From: Agelas oroides
Lineage: Eukaryota > Porifera > Demospongiae > Agelasida > Agelasidae
DNA: 64,000 nucleotides
NCBI GenBank assembly: GCA_949130485.1
Contig: OX422195.1
Coordinates: forward strand, 6,681,566 to 6,745,565
Direction of reading: 5' to 3'
Shown: in pieces, positions 1 to 9,647 of the stretch
Position numbering within the stretch: position 1 is the first letter of the stretch
Layout of the letters: the number at the start of each line of letters is the position of its first letter
Made by a program: the position numbers and the translations under genes
Notes under the pieces: generated by a model
What the model saw: only the letters and a program-made list of their open reading frames with translations
Databases searched by the model: none
What the model was told of the DNA's origin: nothing

Positions 1-40
1 AGGGCGCGGACAACAATGGGTTGGGAGAGGCTAAGTTCAC

Positions 41-361
41 CACGATCCATGTTGCGGTTACGTCATCTATTGAATATTCATAAGTAATCCGTCGCGCACT
101 TACCGAACCACCGAAGACGAAGGTGTCGTGTTCACCACACTTATAACCAGAGGAAAAAAAATACAGGTAGTGCATTCCCTGGCCCAAACCCTAACCCTTA
201 CCCTTAACCATTTAGCCAACAAGCTACAACAGACGACAAGCACACTATTCGGTCTAATGTGTATTTAACCCACGGCTTCACAACCTATTATAAATATTTA
301 ACAAGTGCGCTGCGGATTGCTTATGAATATTTAATATAATGACGTAAACGCAACATGGATC
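41..361. mobile_element. MITE with ~65-bp terminal inverted repeats
   Basis: The sequence from about 41 to 105 (CACGATCCATGTTGCGG, then TACGTCA, an AT-rich stretch and a CGCACTT block) returns inverted at about 300-361. The interior has no coding frame. The 11-bp GCTAAGTTCAC lies just before the left end (30-40) and again just after the right end (370-380), followed there by a second copy of the first ~20 bp of the left repeat. This could be a target duplication or a tandem end. The element abuts the foldback element that starts near 398. The superfamily cannot be told from the ends. Confidence 0.6.
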
Positions 362-397
362 GCGGTAGGGCTAAGTTCACCACGATCCATGTTGCGG

Positions 398-2229
398 TTT
401 CACGCGCGCTTTTCGAAATTACCAAGGGAAAATTTCAACCGCGATTACAACGTTCAACTTTCAACTGCGATTCAACTGTTCAACAGCGATTCGTTATTTC
501 TGCTTCCAAAAACTCAATCGCTATTTTAAACGCTCAACTGCGATTTCAACTTTCAACCGTGATTCTGTTTTTCAACTCTCAGCTGCGATTCTTTCAACCG
601 CGATTCGACTTTTCAACGCTCACCTGCGATTCCAAATTTCAACCGCGATTCGACTTTTCAACGCTCAACTGCGATTCCAACTTTCAACCGCGATTCGACT
701 TTTCAACGCTCAACTGCGATTGCAACTTTCAACCGCGATTCGGTTTCTCAACGCTCAACTGCGATTCGTTTCAACGTTCAACTGCGATTGGACTTTTCAA
801 CGCTCAGCTGCGATTCGAACTTCCAACCGCGATTTGCAATTTTTCAGTGCCAACTGTAATTCCAAATGCAGTTTAAAAATTATTTATTACATAATTACTG
901 CCACGTGCCATTTTGAAAGATGGCTGGAAGAACACAGGCTCAGCTGAATGATAAGCTAACTACCACTAGAAAATGTAGAACATTGTGGGGGCGAGCCTGA
1001 GCAAGCTGATACAGGATATTATGTCACTGATGAGTGATGTAATACATCAAGTCAATTATCCTCCTACATGCACATCCATTTACCATTCACAGGGGGCTTT
1101 AAAATGGTTTTTGATTTGCTTTAAATGTCGTATTAACTTTTCATGGCACACAGCAGGATTTGTCACTGTCTACTGTTACATGAGCGTAATAAGCCAAACC
1201 TGCAGCTGATGACGCATATGCCAACAAGTTGCAGCAATTTCTCCATCCTGGGCTACACATGCATGGACCAAGCTTTATACTGAAATCATGAGCTGGATTT
1301 CATGGCGTTTATGAGTGCCGTTTTAATATGCATGGCCCTGACCTGAAACTGACCTGCCAGGGCTGCTAACGTGGCTATACATGCATGGAATAAGCTTTAC
1401 ACCGCTGGTTTCTGAGTAGTCAACAACCGTCCATATTAAATTTGCACCGCCTGTGAGCGGCCTGCCGTCGTCGGTAGAAGCACAAACCAGTGCCACGCGT
1501 GCTTCAACTTCAGTCGTCTTCGCTGCACTCTGACAGTAGTCGACGCTGCACTCTGACAGTAGCCCTCCACTGGCCTTCACATGCTTTACGATATCGCGAT
1601 ACGCGATATCGATCTTCGTGAAATATTTGAATGCGCTCATTTAAAATTTCCGGTAAGTGGTCGGTCCAAGCAAGCATATACATGTATATGCGCATAGATA
1701 CACACATGCGTGCGCAATGCAGTCACGCTAGTGTGGGGCTCGCTCAGGCTCGCCCCAATAAGCAGCTTACACGTGTTTTAGGTAGTCTTCCAACCATCTC
1801 TCCCATGGCCCAAAGCACGTGTGCAAGGATAAAGTCAAGTAATTCTTAATAATTTTAATAAATTTCAATTCTAAACAGCAGTTGGCACGGACGCTGAAAA
1901 TACCGAATCGCGGTTGAAAGTTGCAATCGCAGTTAAGCGTTGAAAATACCGAATCGCGGTTGAAAGTTGCAATCGCAGTTAAGCGTTGAAAAGTTGAATC
2001 GCGATTGAGAGTTGCAATCGCTGTTGAATCGCGGTCAATCGCAGTTGAACGTTGAAAAACTGAATCGCCAGTTTAAAGTTGAAATCGTAGTTGGACGTTC
2101 AAAATAGCGATTGCATGTTGGAAGCTGAAATAACGAATCGCTTTTGAAAAGTCGAATCGCGGTTGAAAGTTGAATGTTGCAATCGCAGTCGAAAATTTCC
2201 CCTGTAAATCTCGAAAAGCGCGCGTGAAA
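398..2229. mobile_element. Foldback-type element with inverted arrays of short tandem repeats
   Basis: The outer ends 398-436 and 2191-2229 are inverted copies sharing TTTCACGCGCGCTTTTCGA. Inside each end lies an array of degenerate ~20-bp units based on TTTCAACCGCGATTC / CAACGCTCAACTGCGATTC: left array about 437-850, right array about 1866-2190 in the opposite orientation. The two arrays could pair into one long stem. The open frame read through the left array is only a product of the repeat. The centre (about 945-1765) is filled by another element. This architecture is that of Foldback (FB/TFB) transposons. No transposase is present. Confidence 0.65.
945..1765. mobile_element. Non-autonomous element nested in the foldback element (GAGCCTGAG family)
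   Basis: The left end reads CACTAGAAAATGTAGAACAT followed by GGGGGCGAGCCTGAGCAAGC. The right end reads GGGGCTCGCTCAGGCTCGCC (about 1735-1756). A copy of the last ~130 bp (1630-1765: GCGCTCATTTAAAATTTCC, GGTCCAAGCAAGCATA) is present at about 59760-59870, and the left end is present inverted at about 53375-53412, so this is a dispersed family. No open frame looks coding. Confidence 0.5.
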
Positions 2230-3360
2230 CTCGTTATACCCCTCGGCCACCGTAGCCTCGGCCTCGGAAGGCTTGCTGGAGCGAATTTTCCATTGCTATA
2301 TTAGGGTTCACAATCCAAAAAATTTTTTCTCCATGTAATGTTCCAATAGTAACTGCCAGCAATACCCGCCAGGTACTGATTTCAGATCGCACAGTAACTT
2401 TTTCACTTCGCGATAAACGCGCATGCAAATGTTGGCAAAAATGCCCACCTACGCAGAAAATTGGGATTACGTGTTTCCTGCGATGCGCAGTACAGAAATG
2501 AGTATTTAGTGCTAATTTCGGTGTAGCGAGAAGGAGGGGGACGAGAAAGGTGATAATCCACGGTTACTCTATATTCTACTTTCAATAACGCTTTTGTCTT
2601 CACAAACTTCCACCCTCCATCGAGTGGATGATACATATATTAGATGTAACAACTGAGACATGAACAGTGCCTGCATAAATAAACACAATATGTTGATTTA
2701 GGCATGAAAAGTATTTTGAACAGCACATTCAAGATCAGGAAAGAGTGCCTGCTGCAACAAAACTCCAGGAACCAGTATTCTTGCTGTAGCCACCTACAAA
2801 GTATAAATAAGATACTAAGTCTTATGAACTACATAGTACTCTTTCATTTTCTACTACCTGTATGTATGTATACAGTCTAACCAGATGGATGACCAGCATA
2901 TACAGTCAGCTATTCTACTGAATCCCCCAGTCATGCACTTTACTGGAAACTTGTACAAGCTAGTCATATCAAACAGGCTGGAATGTCTACATCTCATCCA
3001 TCCATGTACTCAAAGCACTTGAGCAATATCCAACCTTTGGCTACTGGAAACATGCTACAAACATCAAAAGTACATCTAATAATCCTTTTTTTTACCGTTG
3101 AGCTTCACAGGAGTGCCAATATCATACAAAATAACCCTTCACTGACTTCAGTGAAGGGCATACGCATCAGGAATCAAAGGTATGAAAATTTAGGTGACTT
3201 TTGTAATAGTAGAGGCATCAAACTACCCTTGTTATAAAGGTCCCTACGGACTGAAACTGCTGATACCGCGCGCAAGTGAATCTATGCAGAACTCGTGTAC
3301 AGGCGGCGTCCCCGCCCCTTTTCCCATGCATTAAGTACAGAAAATATAGGGCATCCGGTT
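2230..3360. other. No gene seen (AT-rich, transposon-flanking DNA)
   Basis: The short frames here lack splice-compatible extensions, domain motifs and codon bias. I see no repeats beyond dinucleotide-level simplicity. Confidence 0.5.
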
Positions 3361-3755
3361 TAGTCTCGCAAGCCAGACCCACTTCCGCAAAAGAAGGGAA
3401 GGGTCTGGTGAACTGCGTATACAAGCCGTGTCCCACCGGAATGCAATTAGCTGGATGACGTAACCAGATTTCAAATAATGCACTCTTGAATTACCTGTTG
3501 CGAAGTAAGCACGCTCCCGAGAAGTAAAGTCGAAGTGTTTTTACAGCTTCTGTAGTAGCGGAAAAGATGCCCTAGCTCTCTTTCGCCGTTTTCAAGACAG
3601 CTATTGCTACTCAAACAGTGACGTAATCCGTCATGTGACAAAATACTGCAATCTGATTGTACCGCACTGTACAGTGCGGCGGGACACGGCTTGTATACGC
3701 TGTTCACCAGACCCTCTCCCTTCTCTAGCGGAAGTGGGTCGGGCTTGCGAGACTA
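3361..3755. mobile_element. TAGTCTCG-family MITE, 395 bp, exact 9-bp target duplication
   Basis: The element starts TAGTCTCGCAAGCCAGACCC and ends with the inverse (GGGTCGGGCTTGCGAGACTA), with further inverted matching inwards (TCTGGTGAAC, GCGTATACAAGCCGTGTCCC). It is flanked on both sides by CATCCGGTT (3352-3360 and 3756-3764), a perfect 9-bp target site duplication. There is no coding capacity. A second copy forms the left part of the nested element at 7888, and related elements lie at 7530 and 11451. A 9-bp duplication with long inverted repeats would fit a Mutator-like (MULE) source, but that is an inference. Confidence 0.85.
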
Positions 3756-4847
3756 CATCCGGTTCAGGTGACTTTTCAAGTGACACACAAAATCAACTAC
3801 GCTCAAAAGTAAGCTTAGGCTGGCTACAGTTTATATCAAAGTAGCGCAGGATCAAACTCACTTGGACTTGGAATCCCGTAGGAACCACCACAGATCCGGA
3901 AATTGACGCAGTAGGTCGGCAGTCACTTTCACTCTTGAAGTATCATCACAAATGTTCCCTAAAGTTGACTAAACAACAGCAACTTTCTACGCTTTGACTA
4001 GCTACAGCTAAGAGAAACATGTCAGCCTTGAAATGTTTCGTGACTAATATTTGACCGGAAACGAAAATTTTTCATTACGTCACTGTCGGAAAACTTACGG
4101 CTCCAGTCAACGCAACGTGCACCCACGATCAGGACTTGAATACAGTGTTTCACCGAGCGCATGAAATCGTTCATTGCAGTGCTTTCGTATTCCAAGTTGC
4201 GAACCCTAGCTATATACGGGAACATAGCCTGTTCAGACTTAGTCTCGTGCCCAGCCGGAAATAACCTACGGAAAATCCGTCCGGTAACATTGCGCGCCTT
4301 TCTTGGGGTTTTGCACACGTCAGCAGGATTTGAACGCGGCCGGCGCTGGCCATATATGGACGTTCTCACCTCTACATGGCTTCAATTATCATTTATCCAT
4401 TGTTACGTAATTATGACGTCTGGGGGGAAATAGTAGGCATTAATTGGAATACGATGGCATGCAAATGGCGCGACTACCACCACTCTTCGAGTTTTTTCTT
4501 GCGCGTGTCAGCTGTCTTCCACTGTTTATTCTTTTTGCGAGGTTCAGTTGTTTTCCTAGGATCAATCGTACTTGACGGACCAAGCGTGCTACGAAGTCCG
4601 GAAGCCATACAAATGCTAGCGGCCACACACACATGACTTGTGACGTATCACGTGACCCAATTATTAACCTAGTCTCGTGCCCCGTCCGCGCGTGCCTCCC
4701 GGCGAGAAACGGTCTGGTGAACAAAGACGAATTAGCTGGGCCGGGTCTACAGAGTAAACACTGTGATTCACAACTCTATGCTGTCCAACAGATAGTACTT
4801 TCGAACAGTGGCGTAGCCAGGACATTGCCGATGCTAGGACACAGCGT

Positions 4848-4917
4848 TCGTTCCCAGGCCCTGCGCGTTCGTCGCTTGCAGTACGAAATTCGCGCAGAGG
4901 GCCTGGGCTCGTTCATC
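4848..4917. repeat. Hairpin repeat, inverted partner of 7343-7412
   Basis: About 70 bp starting GTTCCCAGGCCCTGCGCG and ending in its near-inverse GGGCCTGGGCTCGTTC. The same segment recurs in inverted orientation at 7343-7412, on the other side of the LINE. Its stem (CGTTCCCAGGCC) matches the small TAGYCTCG hairpins elsewhere in the window. Confidence 0.6.
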
Positions 4918-4919
4918 AC

Positions 4920-5327
4920 GTGATGTGTGCCGCAGCCGTAATTTTACGTCACACCAGATATGGCCGCGCCGTGTTACAGCATTGGTTGTAGAGATAACCA
5001 CAAATGGAGTTGGAAGAACCTGAAACAGGTCACGCGCGTACGATAGACTACAATAGTAAACCCGAGCTGAAGAAGATGAGGAGCCGAAATCCAGGGTCGA
5101 CCTAGTAACACGATGTGGCAAGGTAACTGAATATAGACGTCTACTATCCAGCTAAACATGGCAGCTTGTGCTCTTTCGCTGCCGAGACTTTTAGCACTTA
5201 GGTAAGTTTGCACACGAACCATTACTGTGATCTCTGTGGGCCTCTTTCAACGCTAAACTGGGCGCTAGCTCATCTATGACATCATTGATTCCAGTAGAAT
5301 GGACGTGACGTAAGCTGCGGCACACAT
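4920..5327. mobile_element. Short inverted-repeat element, possible THAP remnant
   Basis: The ends GATGTGTGCCGCAGC (4920) and GCTGCGGCACACATC (to 5327) are inverted, each followed inwards by TTTTACGTCAC or TTACGTCACG. From 4961 a plus-strand frame reads MAAPCYSIGCRDNHKW and then runs into a stop after 28 codons. The CxxxGC spacing recalls the start of a THAP zinc finger, but too little survives to be sure. The LINE 3' tail lies directly against its right end. Confidence 0.45.
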
Positions 5328-7342
5328 CTTCTTCTTCTTCTTCGTCTTTGTAACCTCCTTTCTAGGAGAGTATCCCAAGTTGGGCTATGTAGGGCCGGGT
5401 TGGAGTAGTAGTGCGTTCCGGTGTGCACGGAGTTGGTTTAGAAAGTCCACAATGTACACCTGTGTTGTGTGGTCCTTAATCCATACACAACCGAGCATGA
5501 CGTCGACAAAGTGGTCCGGGTCCAGGTTGATATCAGGGAGTAGCGATTTAACGTGGGAGGGTGCATCTGAGAGTAATTCACGGCGGCGAGTGGAGAGGGA
5601 GGGGCAGCGCAAGATGAAGTGGGCGGGGTCCTCAGGTGCAGTGAGACACAGCTTGCAGGTGGAGTTGCCAGGGGTTGTGCTATTCATCCTGCGTCGGAAC
5701 CTCGAGGCGTCAGTCTCCAGGCCATCGCAGCCAACCAGCATTCTAAGACGAAAGTTGGTTCTGATGGTGGCTTGTCGATCGTGCAGGGTGGAGGACCAAT
5801 GGTGGGAGGGTTTACCGAGGGGGAGGTCGTAGTAGCCAATCGGATAGTCTGGACACTCTTCAGTGAGGGCGATGTAGTGATTGATATTTAGCAGCCTTTT
5901 GTTGGAGTTTTTCCAAGAGACTTTGCCCCTTGGGGTGGAGATAAGCTGTTCAAGGGATGGAAGGTGGAGATTGTCCAATAGTTGTTGCCATAGGGGGATG
6001 ATCCCAGAGAGCAATGGGTTAGTCAACCGTTGTTCAAGGATCAGTCTGGGAAGGTCAGTAGTGGACATGGATGCGATGGAGTTGATGAAGGTGAGTTGTT
6101 GCTGTGATATGAACGAAGATATGTCCCTGGAGCCTAGGAGACTAATTAGAGCTACACTAGGGCATCTGACAGGGAGGCCTTGAATGGTCCTTAGGATCTT
6201 CCGGTGGACGCGTTCCAGCATAAGTGATTCAGTTTTAGATATAGACCATAGTTCACATCCATACAGCATGATGGGAAGAGAGAGTGTGGAGTAAAGTCTG
6301 TGGGAGGTGACAGGATGTAAGCAGCCAAATCTGGAGCCGACTGCATTCAGGGCGAAGAAGGCACTCCGGCCAGCGGCACAACGCTCGGAAGTCCGAGCCA
6401 AGGTGGAGTAGTGAACTGAGCGTAGGATTCCAAGGTGGTGGTGCTCATCAACCTCTTGCAGTTGCTGGCCTGCTAGTAGCCATTGCCTATTGGATCTTGC
6501 GAGGGCCCTAGAGCGGGGTGATTCACCGAATACAAGGATCACGGATTTGAGGGAGTTCGGTTGGTAGCGCCACTGGGAGGCGTAGTGTGAGACAATATCT
6601 AGCATTGCTTGTAGTTCTTCAGGGGAGCTGGCCACCAGTGCTAGATCGTCAGCGTACATTGGGGCACCGCAGAAGACTTCTCCAATCCTCGCTCCGAGAC
6701 CGGAGTGGTCAAGAGTGTTTAAGAGGTCGTCCACAAAGATAGAGTATAGCAATGGGGATAGAATTGCTCCCTGGCGGACACCCTGTAGGATTGGGAATGA
6801 TCTGGAGTGATCGCCACATTGAAGTACAGAGCAAGAGGAGGAGGTATACCAGTTGTTTAGGATATGCCAGATGCGGGTTGGGATGCCTTTGCGGTGCAGT
6901 TTGACGAACAGTCCTTGGTGCCAGACTGTGTCGAAGGCTTTCTTGACATCTAACAATGCTACATATGCCTTCTTACCACTTTCCCTGATTGATTGGATGG
7001 CTTCTTGCAGGACAAAGGCAGTATGGATGGGACTGTAGCCAGAGCGGAAGCCACCCTGTAGTGGATTTAGGGAGAGGGCGGGGGATTGGAGTTTGGCAAG
7101 GATGACTTTTTCGAAGAGTTTGGAGATGTTAGAGAGGAGGGAAATTCCACGGTAGTTGGATGGATCAGTCTGGTCTTTTTTCGGGTCTTTAGGTATTGGC
7201 GTAATGTAACCGAGTTGGAAGACTGTAGGGATATGGCCAGTGGTGACTATGGCATTGAAGAGATCGGTGAGGAGGTTGCATGCCAGAGGGCCAGAGTGAA
7301 TGATGTGCTCAGGGTCAATTCCATCTGGGCCCGAGGCGTGAT
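5328..7342 (-). mobile_element. 5'-truncated non-LTR retrotransposon (LINE)
   Basis: The element reads on the minus strand. It ends at 5328-5347 in a short GAA tandem tail, as in several LINE clades that end in microsatellites rather than poly(A). The 5' end is cut at about 7342, inside the region encoding the reverse-transcriptase fingers, so the endonuclease and any ORF1 are missing. Truncation of this kind is usual for target-primed insertion. The left neighbour is the inverted-repeat element 4920-5327 and the right neighbour is the hairpin repeat 7343-7412. Confidence 0.85.
5385..7342 (-). CDS. LINE ORF2 fragment: reverse transcriptase plus C-terminal zinc knuckle
   Basis: The open minus-strand frame runs about 650 codons without a stop. 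It begins in the RT finger region (SGPDGIDPEHI, SNYRGISLLS). It then shows motif A (LLDVKKAFDTVWH), motif B (GVRQGAILSPLLYSIFVDDL) and the catalytic motif C (YADDLALVAS), followed by a thumb-like region. Near the C terminus CKLC...HFILRC is a CCHC-type knuckle typical of LINE ORF2 proteins. The role is target-primed reverse transcription of its own RNA. The apurinic endonuclease domain is absent because of 5' truncation. The first ~32 codons of the open frame (to 7436) come from the neighbouring hairpin repeat and are not part of the protein. The unbroken frame suggests a young copy. The clade (CR1/L2/RTE-like or other) cannot be set without an alignment. Confidence 0.9.
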
Positions 7343-7412
7343 GAACGAGCCCAGGCCCTCTGCGCGAATTTCGTACTGCAAGCGACGAACGCGCAGGGCC
7401 TGGGAACGAGGC
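7343..7412. repeat. Hairpin repeat, inverted copy of 4848-4917
   Basis: Starts GATGAACGAGCCCAGGCCC and ends GGCCTGGGAACGAGGCTA. It is the reverse complement of 4848-4917 over about 70 bp. The right end GAACGAGGCTA is the terminus of the TAGYCTCG hairpin family. Confidence 0.6.
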
Positions 7413-7529
7413 TATGGGCACACTACGTGTGTACAAATTCTGCGTGAAGTGCAGAAGTATTTGGGGGGGGGGGGTCTAGGGCATGGTCTCCCCAGAAAAT
7501 ATTTTGGAATTTCCCAGCCTTCTAGGTCA

Positions 7530-7841
7530 TAGTCTCGCGTAGCCAGACTCTCGCAGGGAGGAGAGTCTGGTGAACTGCCCATATAAGACTTGTTCCAACA
7601 CCCACCCCAACTGGGGTGGGCGATAAGTGCCTTCACAGCCACAGCGTTTATATTATGCAGCTATAATAGCGACGTGTGAGTAAACGAAGCCTCACTCACA
7701 CTAGATTACCGCGAAGCAATGTAAACTCTGTGGTGCGCAGCTACTTATCGCCCACCCCAGTTGGGGTGGGTGTTGGAACAAGTCTTATATGGGCAGTTCA
7801 CCAGACTCTCCTCCCTGCGAGAGTCTGGCTACGCGAGACTA
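7530..7841. mobile_element. TAGTCTCG-family MITE, 312 bp, ~100-bp inverted repeats, 9-bp duplication
   Basis: Starts TAGTCTCGCGTAGCCAGACT and ends AGTCTGGCTACGCGAGACTA. The inverted match continues for about 100 bp on each side (TCTGGTGAACTGCCCATATA, CACCCCAACTGGGGTGGG). It is flanked by TCTAGGTCA at 7521-7529 and 7842-7850, an exact 9-bp duplication. It carries no gene. Confidence 0.85.
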
Positions 7842-8663
7842 TCTAGGTCAGTTCTGAGGCCATATCTTACTGCAGTGTACGTCGATTTAGTCTCGCAAGC
7901 CCGACCCACTTCCGCAAGAGAAGGGAAGGAACTGCGTATACAAACCGTGTCCCACCGGAATGCAATTAGCTGGATGACGTAACCAGATTTCGCACTCTTG
8001 AATTACCTGTTGCGGAGTAAGCACGCTCCCCGAAAAGTATAGTCGAAGTGTTTTTACAGCTTCTGCAGTAGCGGAAAAGATGCCCTAGCTATCTTTCGCT
8101 GTTTTCAAGACTGCTATTGCTACTCAAACAGTGACGTAATGCATCATGTGACAAAATACTGCAATCTGATTGTACCGGACTGTACAGTGCGGCGGGACAC
8201 GGCTTGCCCCTACCTAGTACCTAGTACCTAGTGATGTCAACGTGGTGTCATGGATCGACCGGCGTACGGCGTGGCAACGGCGCATGCGTTTCATTTTTTC
8301 CACATGGCAGTGTATGTTACTATGGTTACTCTCTTTCGTCAGAGCATACATGTAGATAGTACTCATCTCAGAGGTACTTAGAAAGCCTAGCTTCAAGTGA
8401 GTGTTTGTGATCCATCGATATTCTAAATGGATAGTGAAGAGAATCAACGCAAGCAGGAAAGGCTTCAAAGAAGGCGCGAGCGAGAGCGACAAGCAAGAGC
8501 TGAAGAGAGCGAAGCCAGGCTGAACAGACGCAGAGAAAGATACAGAGCACGCAAAAGAGCAGGTAACATACTCTGATGGCGTGGCTAGCATGCGCTTTAG
8601 ATAACGTTTACCCTTTTTTTCGTGTAGGAAGTCGGGAAAGTAGACAGGCACAAATGGATGCCA

Positions 8664-9333
8664 ATAGACCTTTTACGCTGCACCGTTTACTATAGGAATG
8701 CGGAGTAGAGCGGAAGTAAAGTGCCACGCCCACTGGTGGGAAAGTTGCGTTGTGCAGCTGCCTTGCACCGTGTTGAAGACAGGCGATGAGCGAGTAGTAC
8801 AGAAAGTTAGATGCTGTTGCGCAGAGCAGATACTTAGAGGAACTAAAGCTGCTTGATCCTGAAGAGAAGGATGATCTTAGTTATTCGACTAAAGACGTGC
8901 ATGTGCACATTAAAAATTTGGTCGGACGAAATCCGATCTGCATGACCGCTTGCTACGACCATGTACACACAATTCTACGGTTCATTACCTGATATAAAAT
9001 GTTCATTGCAGATTCTTGAATGTGGTGTAGGTTGCCAGTCTTTTCTGCGCACAGCAACCACCCATCTCTCGCATCTCTCTTTGTTAGCTACAGGAAAACG
9101 GTAGAAACTGAGACCTTTTTTTTACTAACATAGTTGGTGCAGCCGACAACACAACAGTTATTAACCATCTGTCCTGCAGGTGTTAAAATTTTCAACAAAA
9201 ATACAACTCTGTGAATTTGCAGGCCGACTGTGCAGCTGTGTGAGCGCGCGTATCTTTCCCACCAAGGGGCGTGGCACTTGCACTTCCGCATTTACGCAAA
9301 ATCCCGTAAACTAAGCCCGCGTAAAAGGTCTAT
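8664..9333 (-). mobile_element. DNA transposon remnant with inverted repeats and a broken THAP zinc finger
   Basis: The left end ATAGACCTTTTACGC (8664) and right end GCGTAAAAGGTCTAT (to 9333) are inverted, and farther in both carry GTGCCACGCC plus GGTGGGAAAG. On the minus strand from 9168 the frame reads MVNNCCVVGCTN. After a one-base shift it reads LSFYRFPVANKERCERW, then CNEHFISG at a GTAATG donor (8989), then a further block KRSCRSDFVRPNF near 8950. This is the THAP order: CxxxxC, FxRFP, W, CxxHF. THAP fingers bind DNA in P-element and related transposases. No catalytic region remains. It sits in what would be the first intron of the Helitron-type fragment. Confidence 0.7.
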
Positions 9334-9585
9334 AGGGCAGCCCAGCAGCTCAGAAGAGACAGTGAGACTCCTGAGATCACACAGACACGCCTCCAGTGGG
9401 ATGCTGCTTACCACCAAAGCAGTAGAGCCTCTGGTAAGTAACAGACTGTTTCAAGTCAGGTTTGTTTCAAATTACAGCTAAATATTTACCACACAGAGAC
9501 TCCTGAGGTCAGACAGGCACGTCGCCAGCAGGATGCTGCTGCTCACCAAAGCAACAGAGCCTGTGGTAAGTGATATATGTAGATT

Positions 9586-9647
9586 GTATAGTAAATTAGC
9601 TAAAAATTTATGAGTGCACTCATAAATTTTTAGCTAATTTACTATAC
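9586..9647. repeat. Perfect 62-bp palindrome
   Basis: GTATAGTAAATTAGCTAAAA and the next 11 bases are followed immediately by their exact reverse complement, centred on GAGTGCACTC at 9616/9617, with no mismatch and no loop. It lies between two of the duplicated ETPE exons. Confidence 0.9.

Noticed and set aside
4330..4395. Possible tRNA on the minus strand (GCGTTCAAATCCTGC resembles a T-arm)
   Set aside because: No matching D-arm, anticodon stem or acceptor stem could be formed.
5619..7532. Plus-strand frames of 60-150 codons
   Set aside because: Shadows of the minus-strand reverse-transcriptase frame.
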